Shown here: in pieces, positions 27,844 through 35,563 of the stretch
How the letters are laid out: every line of letters starts with the position of its first letter
How positions within the stretch are numbered: position 1 is the stretch's first letter
Assembly: GCA_018436705.1 (NCBI GenBank)
Contig: JAHDLA010000001.1
Coordinates: forward strand, 1 to 64,000
DNA from: Sedimentibacter sp.
GTDB taxonomy: Bacteria > Bacillota > Clostridia > Tissierellales > Sedimentibacteraceae
Reading direction: 5' to 3'
DNA: 64,000 nt
The notes under the pieces: model-generated
Seen by the model: the letters and a program-made list of their open reading frames with translations, nothing else
Told to the model about the DNA's origin: nothing
Databases searched by the model: none
Translations under genes and position numbers: made by a program

Positions 27844-28872
27844 TTACTGTTCTTTTCTGGTAAACAATCCGCCGATTTTAGCAAAATAAAATACTGCCAC
27901 AACTACAATCGTAGCAACAATTATGCCTACAAACGGTTCTGTATCGGCTATTGCTATTGAAACAATTCCCAGCATCATGCTTATAAAATACATTATAAGC
28001 ACAGTCTGTCTCTGGTTAAGCCCTGACTTCATCAGCTTGTGATGCAGATGATCTTTATCAGCCTGCATTATCGGTTTATTGTTCAAATATCTTCTGATAA
28101 TGGCAAAAGTTGTATCAAAAATCGGAAGTCCCAATGCAAATATAGGTACCGCCAACGCAACAGCCGCAACACTTTTTACCATTCCCGAAACGGACGTAAC
28201 AGCAAGCATGTATCCAAGCAACAGCGCTCCTGTATCTCCCATAAATATTTTTGCGGGATTGAAGTTAAAAGGAAGAAATCCCAGCGAAGCTCCCGCAATA
28301 ATAGCACACTGCATAACAATAAAATCATGTCCCATATTTGCTGCAGTAAAAAGAAGAGTTGTAGCTGCTATGCTTGCTACCCCTGAAGCAAGTCCGTCTA
28401 GTCCGTCAATTAAATTTATTGTATTTGTTATCCCAACCAGCCAAAATAATGTTACGGGATATGAAAGCCATGTCAAAAGATAGCTCATGCCTGTTTCCGA
28501 GAGAGGGTTCGTAATAAAATGAATCTGAACTCCGCCCTTTATGGCAACCATAGCAGCTATAACCTGCATAAGCATTTTAATCTTTGCAGGCATGTCGTAC
28601 ATGTCATCAACTATTCCCGTAAGAACAATCAAGGTAGCTCCGGCCATTATATGCAGGTTTGTTGCGTTCCTCGGCATGTAAACAAACATGCATGCCATTA
28701 TAGAAATGTAAATAGCAAGTCCTCCAAAATATGGCATAGGTTTGCTATGTATTTTTCTCGGGTCTTTCGGAACATCCAATGCCCCGACTTTAATTGCAAG
28801 CTTACGAGCAGGAGGAGTCATAATAAAAGATATTATGACTGCCGATATAAATGCTACAATATAACCGTTCAT
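27844..28872 (-). CDS. tagO: Undecaprenyl-phosphate GlcNAc-1-phosphate transferase
   Basis: A 342-residue polytopic transferase of the MraY/WecA/TagO family that puts GlcNAc-1-P on undecaprenyl phosphate, the first step of wall teichoic acid or related glycan synthesis. About ten membrane helices are visible, with the catalytic loops ILTGIVDDMYDMPAKIKM, INLIDGLDGLASGVA and IFMGDTGALLLGYMLA, and the HIP-type motif in DKDHLHHKLMKSGLNQRQ. Distinguishing TagO from WecA rests on the Gram-positive context. Confidence 0.9.
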   Translation of the reverse strand: MNGYIVAFISAVIISFIMTPPARKLAIKVGALDVPKDPRKIHSKPMPYFGGLAIYISIMACMFVYMPRNATNLHIMAGATLIVLTGIVDDMYDMPAKIKMLMQVIAAMVAIKGGVQIHFITNPLSETGMSYLLTWLSYPVTLFWLVGITNTINLIDGLDGLASGVASIAATTLLFTAANMGHDFIVMQCAIIAGASLGFLPFNFNPAKIFMGDTGALLLGYMLAVTSVSGMVKSVAAVALAVPIFALGLPIFDTTFAIIRRYLNNKPIMQADKDHLHHKLMKSGLNQRQTVLIMYFISMMLGIVSIAIADTEPFVGIIVATIVVVAVFYFAKIGGLFTRKEQ

Positions 28873-28873
28873 A

Positions 28874-29329
28874 TTATTCCTCGACTTTAAGCGTTTTTTC
28901 TATATCCATTAATTTATTGACTCTTCTTTCATGTCTGCCGCCTTCAAAATCCGTCGAAAGCCATGCGTCAACAATATTAAGAGCCAATCCTTTTCCAATT
29001 ACTCTTTCTCCCAATGCAAGCATATTTGCATTATTGTGCATTCTTGACATTCTTGCCATAAATTCATTTGTACATAATGCACATCTTATTCCTTTCACCT
29101 TGTTTGCAGCTATAGAAATTCCTATTCCGGTTCCGCATATTACTATTCCTCTATCCGCTTCATTCCCTGCAACATTTTCTGCTGCTTTCTTTCCATAATC
29201 AGGATAATCCACAGATTCTGTATTATAAACACCAATGTCATTAATATCATATCCGTTTATTACTAAGTGCTCCTTGATAGTTTCCTTTAATTGGAATCCT
29301 CCATGGTCACATGCAAGTACTATTTTCAT
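28874..29329 (-). CDS. rpiB: Ribose-5-phosphate isomerase B
   Basis: A 151-residue isomerase interconverting ribose 5-phosphate and ribulose 5-phosphate. The start MKIVLACDHGGFQLKE and the catalytic Cys motif GIVICGTGIGISIAANKVKG are typical. I start it at 29327-29329, where its ATG overlaps the upstream TGA; GGAGG is inside the end of the upstream gene. Translational coupling is likely. Confidence 0.93.
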   Translation of the reverse strand: MKIVLACDHGGFQLKETIKEHLVINGYDINDIGVYNTESVDYPDYGKKAAENVAGNEADRGIVICGTGIGISIAANKVKGIRCALCTNEFMARMSRMHNNANMLALGERVIGKGLALNIVDAWLSTDFEGGRHERRVNKLMDIEKTLKVEE

Positions 29330-29826
29330 TTTTTCCTCCATTGTTCATCTATAGTTATTTGTATATTGCTCATTATTATGTTTAGCTTTTCTTCTATTTC
29401 TTTTGCACTGGCTTCATAGACATTATAATTCAGTCCAAAAGGGTCTGCAATATCCAAATTTTTTCCTTCTGTTTCTTCGCCATTTATAATCAGTGCAAAT
29501 TCCTTAAGAGTATAAACTCTGTCCGAATGCTCCGGAACCGTGTTAGCTATAATTTTTTTATGGTTCAATGTCATGGTTAAAATCAAATCTGATTCAAAAA
29601 TAATCTGCTTAGTAAGCTGTCTTGATCTATGATTTGATATATCAATACCTTTTCCTGCCAATGTACGTATTGCTTTTTCATTTGCACTTTCACCTTCAAA
29701 TGTGCTGATTCCTGCTGATGACACATGGATATTCTCAATATTTTTCTCTTTAATCATATATTTAAAAATACCTTCGGCCATACTGCTTCTGCAAGTATTG
29801 CCCGTACATACGAACAAAATATTCAT
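29326..29826 (-). CDS. ywlE: YwlE-type low-molecular-weight protein arginine phosphatase
   Basis: A 166-residue phosphatase of the low-molecular-weight PTP fold with the P-loop CTGNTCRS. Thr at the fifth P-loop position (Thr11, nucleophile Cys7, in the same numbering as Bacillus YwlE) is the residue linked to phospho-arginine specificity, so reversal of McsB-type arginine phosphorylation is the likely role. The late general acid is in DIADPFG. I start at the ATG at 29826 (MNILFVCTG) behind AGAGGTG. Confidence 0.85.
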   Translation of the reverse strand: MNILFVCTGNTCRSSMAEGIFKYMIKEKNIENIHVSSAGISTFEGESANEKAIRTLAGKGIDISNHRSRQLTKQIIFESDLILTMTLNHKKIIANTVPEHSDRVYTLKEFALIINGEETEGKNLDIADPFGLNYNVYEASAKEIEEKLNIIMSNIQITIDEQWRKK

Positions 29827-29834
29827 AAACACCT

Positions 29835-30893
29835 CTATACTGTTATTGTTTCACTGGAAGCCTTTCCCAATCTGTTCATTATTGCCTTTCCCAGACCATT
29901 TTCATCTACGGCTTCCGCAAGTATGATATTAACTCCTATGTAGTCAAAATTTCTAAGGTCCCTAAATAGATTAGACGATATGGAAAGGGGTTTTGTTCTG
30001 TCTCCGCATAAAATAGTTAATTTTCCTTTATAATATTTTTCAGTCTGCACAGTGGACATTATGCCGACCTTGTATCCCTCAGAAGAAAATTTTACATAAT
30101 CTTCATTTATTTTTAAAGCAATTTTCTCAACATCTCCCTTATACAAAATCACTTTCGCCTTTGGAGAATAGTGCCTGTATTTTTGTCCCGGAGACTTGGG
30201 AACTATTTTTTCGCTGCTTTTAATGATTGCAGGGTCATACATACAATTACCCAGTACACCTTTTATATCCTCGCCGGTAACTCCACCCGGTCTTAATATC
30301 ATTGGTACTTCGGAAGTCATATCTACTACCGTGGATTCCAGCCCTATATCCGTGCTGCCTCCGTCAATTATCATATCGACTTTTCCCATTAAATCCTCTA
30401 TTACATGATCCGCTTCAGTGGGGCTTGGTTTACCCGACGTATTTGCACTTGGTGCTGCAATAGGCTTCCCGCTTTCTTTTATCAATGCCAGTGCAATTTT
30501 ATTTTCCGGCAGGCGAATTGCCGCCGTATCAAGACCGGCTGTTATTTTATCTGACAATATATCTTTTTTGTACAATATCATCGTAAGAGGCCCCGGCCAA
30601 TATTTTTCAGCAAGCTTCTTTGCATTTTCAGGTACAGTCTTTGCCAGGCCATACAGCTCATCAAAAGCTGAAATATGTACAATAAGCGGATTGTCCTGCG
30701 GTCTTCCCTTTGCTTTGAATATCTTATCAACAGCCTCGTCGTTCAATGCATCCGCGCCTATTCCATATACTGTTTCTGTAGGAAATACAACAATTCCTCC
30801 TCTGTTAATAATATCTGCCGCTTCCTTGATCACATCAACATCTATATTTTCACGATTCATCTTTACTACTTTAGTCTTTATCATTTTTTCCAT
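29835..30893 (-). CDS. sua5: L-threonylcarbamoyladenylate synthase (Sua5 type)
   Basis: Makes threonylcarbamoyl-AMP for the t6A modification of ANN-decoding tRNAs. The N-terminal YrdC domain carries IVVFPTETVYGIGADALND, KGRPQDNPLIVHI and PIAAPSANTSGKPSPTEADH. At 352 residues it has the extra C-terminal Sua5 domain, joined by the linker SPGQKYRHYSPKAKVILYKG. It heads the sua5-ywlE-rpiB-tagO-wecB unit, an order common in Clostridia. Confidence 0.93.
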   Translation of the reverse strand: MEKMIKTKVVKMNRENIDVDVIKEAADIINRGGIVVFPTETVYGIGADALNDEAVDKIFKAKGRPQDNPLIVHISAFDELYGLAKTVPENAKKLAEKYWPGPLTMILYKKDILSDKITAGLDTAAIRLPENKIALALIKESGKPIAAPSANTSGKPSPTEADHVIEDLMGKVDMIIDGGSTDIGLESTVVDMTSEVPMILRPGGVTGEDIKGVLGNCMYDPAIIKSSEKIVPKSPGQKYRHYSPKAKVILYKGDVEKIALKINEDYVKFSSEGYKVGIMSTVQTEKYYKGKLTILCGDRTKPLSISSNLFRDLRNFDYIGVNIILAEAVDENGLGKAIMNRLGKASSETITV

Positions 30894-31053
30894 TTTATAC
30901 CTCTGTCAAAATTGATACCTCTGCCAATCTAAGGTTTATTATATAACACATCATAAGCATAAACAAGAATTTACTTCTTAATATTTTATTTCATAAACCT
31001 AAAATTTAAATATCCACATATATATTAATATAAAAGGTTACAGGAGGACAAAC

Positions 31054-31791
31054 GTGAACATTTTATATTATTTTTCAGCTGGTTTCATAATAGGAGGTAT
31101 AGGAACACTTATAGGAGGATTGATCGCCGTCATTATTCCAAAGCCTGATGATCGAACGCTGTCAGGCATGCTTTGCCTTGCTGCAGGCATAATGCTTTCA
31201 GTAATATCTTTTGATCTGGTGCCTGAAGCATACGAAATAGGCGGCTTTTTTATAGTTACACTGGGTCTGGCCATAGGACTCTTAATTGTGTTTACAGCAG
31301 AAAAAATGATACCTTCACATAAGTTTACCCGATACAGAGGAAAAAAATTAAGCTACATAAAAATGAGCTTAATAATAATGATTAGCATGAGCCTCCACAA
31401 CTTTCCAGAAGGAATTGCTGTAGGTTCAAGTGCTGTATATTCAGAAACTCTCGGCTTAAAAATAGGTATTTTAATTGCCGCACACGATATACCAGAGGGA
31501 ATGAGCGTAGGTATTCCTCTAATCATGAGCGGAGTTTCACCATTATCAGTAATACTTTTGACAATATTAACCGGCCTTCCCACAGCATTCGGAGCAGTAG
31601 TCGGAGCGGCTCTAGGCGGTATTTCTAAATACTTCATAGCTTTCTGCCTATCAGCAGCAGCCAGCAGCATGCTTTATGTTTCCGCAAACGAGCTTATACC
31701 GGAAGCAAACCTATTGCACAGAGGAAGAAGCAATGCAGTATTTTTGCTCGTAGGATTCATATGCGGGTGTTATTTAAGCTATGCTGTATAA
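31054..31791 (+). CDS. ZIP-family divalent metal transporter
   Basis: A 245-residue, eight-helix ZIP importer for zinc, iron or manganese. The two metal-site signatures are intact: SLHNFPEGIAVGSS in helix 4 and AAHDIPEGMSVGIPL in helix 5. It starts with GTG at 31054 behind AGGAGG at 31043-31048. Its stop lies directly against the stop of the convergent DUF3343 gene, with no space for a terminator between them. Confidence 0.9.
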   Translation: MNILYYFSAGFIIGGIGTLIGGLIAVIIPKPDDRTLSGMLCLAAGIMLSVISFDLVPEAYEIGGFFIVTLGLAIGLLIVFTAEKMIPSHKFTRYRGKKLSYIKMSLIIMISMSLHNFPEGIAVGSSAVYSETLGLKIGILIAAHDIPEGMSVGIPLIMSGVSPLSVILLTILTGLPTAFGAVVGAALGGISKYFIAFCLSAAASSMLYVSANELIPEANLLHRGRSNAVFLLVGFICGCYLSYAV

Positions 31792-32016
31792 TCACGCACT
31801 TAAATATATATTATCATAAACAAGCTTGTTGTTTTCAATAATATCCTTCATTTTATCCATATCTGACTTAAAAAAACGGATGCATATCCCGCAGCTTGAG
31901 CTTATACTTCTGGGAACAGGTATTACCTTGTATTCAATGTCATGTTTTTTTACCTCTGTTTCCACTTTCATAGCATAGGATACCGATTTAAATGTCATGT
32001 AGTTATATTGATCCAT
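31792..32016 (-). CDS. DUF3343 small protein (putative Se/S carrier-like)
   Basis: A 74-residue cytoplasmic protein matching the DUF3343 pattern: an N-terminal FKSVSYAMKVE segment and the central PRSISSSCGICIRF, with two Cys close together. Members are often described as putative selenium/sulfur carriers because of YedF-type neighbours; no such neighbour is here, so the function is open. Confidence 0.75.
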   Translation of the reverse strand: MDQYNYMTFKSVSYAMKVETEVKKHDIEYKVIPVPRSISSSCGICIRFFKSDMDKMKDIIENNKLVYDNIYLSA

Positions 32017-32082
32017 ATTGTACCTTCTTATTTTATATACTCAATTTTAGTATATCATACATAACTTAACAGTCTAATAAAA

Positions 32083-32120
32083 AAAAGTTATAGTAACAAA
32101 TGCTATTATAACCTTTTTTA
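32083..32120 (-). terminator. Probable hairpin after the 5'-nucleotidase gene
   Basis: An imperfect AGTTATAG/CTATTATAACCT stem flanked by A and T runs lies just after the stop at 32132 on the minus strand. Confidence 0.55.
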
Positions 32121-32131
32121 TATATTTTTAT

Positions 32132-32716
32132 CTATTCCATTTCATCCAAAGTTAAACCATAACCGCCCAAAAATTCATCCATAAAAATTTTTACATCCTG
32201 CCTGTTCATACTGCTCAGTTCCCTGTATATGGATTGCTTTGCATTTGTAAATTCTCTGTTGCCGGATTTTTCTTCTTCAATGCATTTGATGTAAGCACTC
32301 AGCTTATCAGCAGCCTTAACTGTTTTCCATACTTCTTCATCCTCAGCCTCAGGTATAAGTATGGGCTCATATTCCTGATAAAAATCCTCCGGCAGCATCT
32401 TTAGGAGAGTTTTGCTTGCAGACAATTCAACTTCTTTGTACGCATTCTTGATTGCGGGATTAAAATACTTAACCGGTGTTGGCATATCACCTGTCAGTAT
32501 TTCTGACGAATCATGATAAATCGCAAATAACACAGTCTTATTGATATCAATATCTATTCCCATTCTTTTTTTCTGGATAATTGCCAAAGCATGTGCAATT
32601 ACTGAAACATCAAGACTGTGTTCAGATACATTCTCCTCTTTCGTGCTTCTCATCAGCCCCCACCTGTTAATGTACTTCATCCTGGAAACAAGGGCATAAA
32701 AGTTCGATTTTTTCAT
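32132..32716 (-). CDS. yfbR: YfbR-like 5'-deoxynucleotidase (HD domain)
   Basis: A 194-residue HD phosphohydrolase that dephosphorylates deoxyribonucleoside 5'-monophosphates. The start FYALVSRMKYINRWGLMRST with EENVSEHSLDVSVIAH gives the first His; AIYHDSSEILTGDMPTPVKY holds the HD pair and the YfbR-specific tail; AADKLSAYIKCIEE gives the late Asp. It lies 49 bases after apbE in the same direction. Confidence 0.88.
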   Translation of the reverse strand: MKKSNFYALVSRMKYINRWGLMRSTKEENVSEHSLDVSVIAHALAIIQKKRMGIDIDINKTVLFAIYHDSSEILTGDMPTPVKYFNPAIKNAYKEVELSASKTLLKMLPEDFYQEYEPILIPEAEDEEVWKTVKAADKLSAYIKCIEEEKSGNREFTNAKQSIYRELSSMNRQDVKIFMDEFLGGYGLTLDEME

Positions 32717-32765
32717 AAATTCTCCATATTCAAATTTGAATTCCTCGTGAAAATCATATATAAAA

Positions 32766-33866
32766 TTATTTTCCTATGGCCGCAGTTGCTCCGGCAGATT
32801 TCATTATTTCCTTCATGCCTTCTGTGTTTTCAATAGTTCCGTCCTTAAATATCCACAATGCTTCAGCATCTAATGATTCAACCAAGGCTCTGCCTTCCTC
32901 GTAAGGCATAAGGAAAACAGTAGTAGACAAAAAGTCTGCCATCCCTGAATTAGCAGTTATAACCGAAACCGCCCTAAAATAATCTCCCGGCATCAATGTA
33001 TCGGGATCTATCAGATGATGTACCACCTTGTCTCCTACCATGTAGAATCTCTGGTAATCTCCACTTGTAACTACAGAAGCATCTGTAAGAAACACCGTTT
33101 CAATAATACTGTCTTCCGAATTTCCCACTACTGCATCAGGGTTTTGAATTCCAACACCCCACTTATCTCTTAGTCCGTCCATAGGCTTACCAAATGCTCT
33201 GATGTTTCCACCTGCGCTGATGATTCCCGATGTTAAACCTTCCTCGGTTGTTTCCTGCACAACAATCTCAGTGGCAAAGCCTTTTGCGACAGCTCCCACA
33301 TCAATATTCATCAGCGGGTCATTAATATAAACAGTGCTGTTTTCCACATCAACCATTATTTTTTCAATATCCGTGTGTTCATTTGCAGCAACAAGATCCT
33401 CCATTGGAGGCAGCTTTGCATCAGCAGGATTATAATCAGCCTCATCTCTGTATTCATGCCATATGTTCAGCACAGCACCCATAGCTATGTTTGTCTTTGT
33501 TCCTACTTCCTCATACTGTTTTTTGCAGAACAGTATTAAATCAATAATTTCTTTGTCAACCTTAACCGGCTTTACTCCAGCATTGTCATTGATTGTCTTA
33601 ATGTTGTTAATTCCTTCATAGTCATTGTACTTGTCGTATAATTTATGAAGTTTCTGCATTCTCTCATGAATATGCTCCGCATATCCGTTAAATTCTTCTT
33701 CAGTCTTTGCATATCCTACAACCTGAGTTACAGTATCAAATGTATCAAAAAAAGTATATGTATACTTTTCATATTCCTGTTCAGTTGGAGGTTCTTCTTT
33801 CTGACAGCCTGTCAACATAGTAAAGGTAAATACCGCTGCCAAAATAAAAGCAATTGTTTTTTTCAT
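32766..33866 (-). CDS. apbE: FAD:protein FMN transferase ApbE, lipoprotein
   Basis: The 366-residue flavin transferase covalently attaches FMN to Thr or Ser of extracellular proteins. A lipobox FTMLTGC (Cys21) anchors it outside the membrane. Family motifs are TKTNIAMGAVLNIWHEYRD, INIDVGAVAKGFATEI-like, SAGGNIRAFGKP, TDASVVTSGDYQRF and VVHHLIDPDTLMPG. The gene upstream encodes a lipoprotein with an FMN-binding domain and a flavinylation-type motif, its probable substrate. A terminator separates the two, so they are neighbours but perhaps separately expressed. Confidence 0.93.
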   Translation of the reverse strand: MKKTIAFILAAVFTFTMLTGCQKEEPPTEQEYEKYTYTFFDTFDTVTQVVGYAKTEEEFNGYAEHIHERMQKLHKLYDKYNDYEGINNIKTINDNAGVKPVKVDKEIIDLILFCKKQYEEVGTKTNIAMGAVLNIWHEYRDEADYNPADAKLPPMEDLVAANEHTDIEKIMVDVENSTVYINDPLMNIDVGAVAKGFATEIVVQETTEEGLTSGIISAGGNIRAFGKPMDGLRDKWGVGIQNPDAVVGNSEDSIIETVFLTDASVVTSGDYQRFYMVGDKVVHHLIDPDTLMPGDYFRAVSVITANSGMADFLSTTVFLMPYEEGRALVESLDAEALWIFKDGTIENTEGMKEIMKSAGATAAIGK

Positions 33867-33912
33867 TTTATCACCCTAGGTTATAATAACAAATATTTTA
33901 AACATTATCAAT

Positions 33913-33944
33913 AAAAAACTCCCCTGACAATATAGGGGAGTTTT
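33913..33944 (-). terminator. Terminator of the FMN-binding lipoprotein gene
   Basis: Stem AAAACTCCCCT/AGGGGAGTTTT with a short loop, followed by T on the minus strand, right after the stop at 33955. Confidence 0.88.
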
Positions 33945-33954
33945 GTTTTATAAT

Positions 33955-35328
33955 TTATCTTGCATTTTCAATTGCTTCCGCAACTACTTTTTGATATCCG
34001 TCAACAGTTATTGTTACTGATGATGTTAATTCCGGCACATCTGGAACTGCTGTATGGTTAGCATCTTTTTCTTTAACTTTCAACCCTGTGATTTCATCAG
34101 CTGTTTTTCCGATCATCCACTCCTCAAATGCTTCCATCTGTTCGAACCATTCTTTGCCTATGTCCGAATTTTTAACCATTCCGTAATCTGCCCCAAGTTC
34201 CTTCTTTGTTTTTAATTCGGCAGTCTTGTCAGAAGTTACAACGCCGCTGTCATCATAGTTAATTCTAACCTGAGCAACATCAACTATTGATTTAGCAACT
34301 TTTCCGTCTTTGTCAAGAGCTACTGCTGTCATGTAAGTGTCAACCTGTGCCATTGGCATCTCATCTGCTGACTTATCTTTTGAACTTCCAATGTGGGTTT
34401 CAATTCCAAGTCCAACTGATTCGGCTCCTGCAACATCTTCTGCTTTTTCCCAAGCTTCTTCAACTGCTGCTATGTAACTTTCAACCGAAATTGTAACCGA
34501 TGATGTTAATTCCGGAACATCTGGAACTGCAGTATGGTTTTCATCTTTTACTTTAACATTTAAACCGGCAATTTCTTCAACAGTCTTGCCAATCATCCAG
34601 TTTTCAAAAGCTTCCATCTGCTCAAACCATTCTTTGCCTATGTCTGAATTTTTAACCATTCCGTAATCAGCGCCTAAATCTTTTTTAGTCTTAACTTCAG
34701 CTTCTCTGTCTGAAGTAACCTTCATGTCTTCATCAAAAGCAACTTTTGTTTGAGCCACATCAACTGTTACGCTGGCAACCTTACCTTCAGCATCAAATCC
34801 TACAGCAGCTATAGTTACGTCTGCCTGTGCTGTAGCTGTAGCATCAGCTGTTGCATCTTTTGATTTAGCTATTGAAATTCCCTGGCCTAAACCTATTTTT
34901 GCAATAGATCCTGCTTCTCCTACAGGCTGCTCATCTTTTGGTTCTTCCTTCGGCTCTTCAACTTCTAAAGGCCATGGGTTTGCTTCAGGATCCATAGCGT
35001 TTTTAACCGCATAGATTATAGCATTACTTGTTATCGTAGCACCCGCTACAACATCTACATCGGCTGAGTTGGCTTCAACTATTTTTGCAGGAAGCTCATC
35101 AATTGCATTTGAACCTATACCTGCTGTTTCACTATCTCCAACTGCCTTCACATCAGTTATTTTATCTCCTTCTTTTGTAACTGTAACAGTTACTTCTCCA
35201 CCAAAGCCTTCACCTGTACCGTTTAATGTAACTGCTTCTGCAGCAGGTTCGTTTGCAGGCTGGCTAGCACATCCAAATAGTGATACTACCATCAAAACTA
35301 CTAATATTAGTGACACTGTCTTTTTCAT
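33955..35328 (-). CDS. FMN-binding surface lipoprotein with tandem C-terminal repeats
   Basis: A roughly 457-residue lipoprotein (lipobox VVSLFGC). An N-terminal FMN_bind domain (about residues 35-115) ends in DVVAGATITSNAIIYAVKNA, which fits the ApbE flavinylation pattern DxxxGAT. After a Pro/Glu linker come two long repeats of about 140 residues each, sharing KKxLGADYGMVKNSDIGKEW and HTAVPDVPELTSSVTI. It should carry covalent FMN outside the cell and move electrons, as in flavin-based extracellular transfer. The two ATGs at 35331 and 35328 are both possible; the second has better spacing to GGAGG. Confidence 0.85.
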   Translation of the reverse strand: MKKTVSLILVVLMVVSLFGCASQPANEPAAEAVTLNGTGEGFGGEVTVTVTKEGDKITDVKAVGDSETAGIGSNAIDELPAKIVEANSADVDVVAGATITSNAIIYAVKNAMDPEANPWPLEVEEPKEEPKDEQPVGEAGSIAKIGLGQGISIAKSKDATADATATAQADVTIAAVGFDAEGKVASVTVDVAQTKVAFDEDMKVTSDREAEVKTKKDLGADYGMVKNSDIGKEWFEQMEAFENWMIGKTVEEIAGLNVKVKDENHTAVPDVPELTSSVTISVESYIAAVEEAWEKAEDVAGAESVGLGIETHIGSSKDKSADEMPMAQVDTYMTAVALDKDGKVAKSIVDVAQVRINYDDSGVVTSDKTAELKTKKELGADYGMVKNSDIGKEWFEQMEAFEEWMIGKTADEITGLKVKEKDANHTAVPDVPELTSSVTITVDGYQKVVAEAIENAR

Positions 35329-35371
35329 CATATCCTCCAAATTATGTATATAATTTAATCAAACACACCTA

Positions 35372-35400
35372 ATTATAACATATCGTTCAAAGTTTGACAA
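35372..35400 (-). promoter_or_regulatory. Promoter of the FMN-binding lipoprotein gene
   Basis: On the minus strand TTGTCA (35395-35400), a 17-base spacer and TATAAT (35372-35377). Further upstream, TTGACA and TGTCAA (35483-35506 region) form a loose dyad of unknown meaning. Confidence 0.75.
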
Positions 35401-35563
35401 TATAATAATTAGTTTTTGTCCACACTATGTCTGCATATACATGCAAAATATTGATTAACAACAATATTTCATTGCTTTTTATGTTGACACGTTAAACAAT
35501 ATGTCAAAATACAATTAATTTTGCACAAGACATTGTTACGTTTATGTAAATTCAATATTTCTA

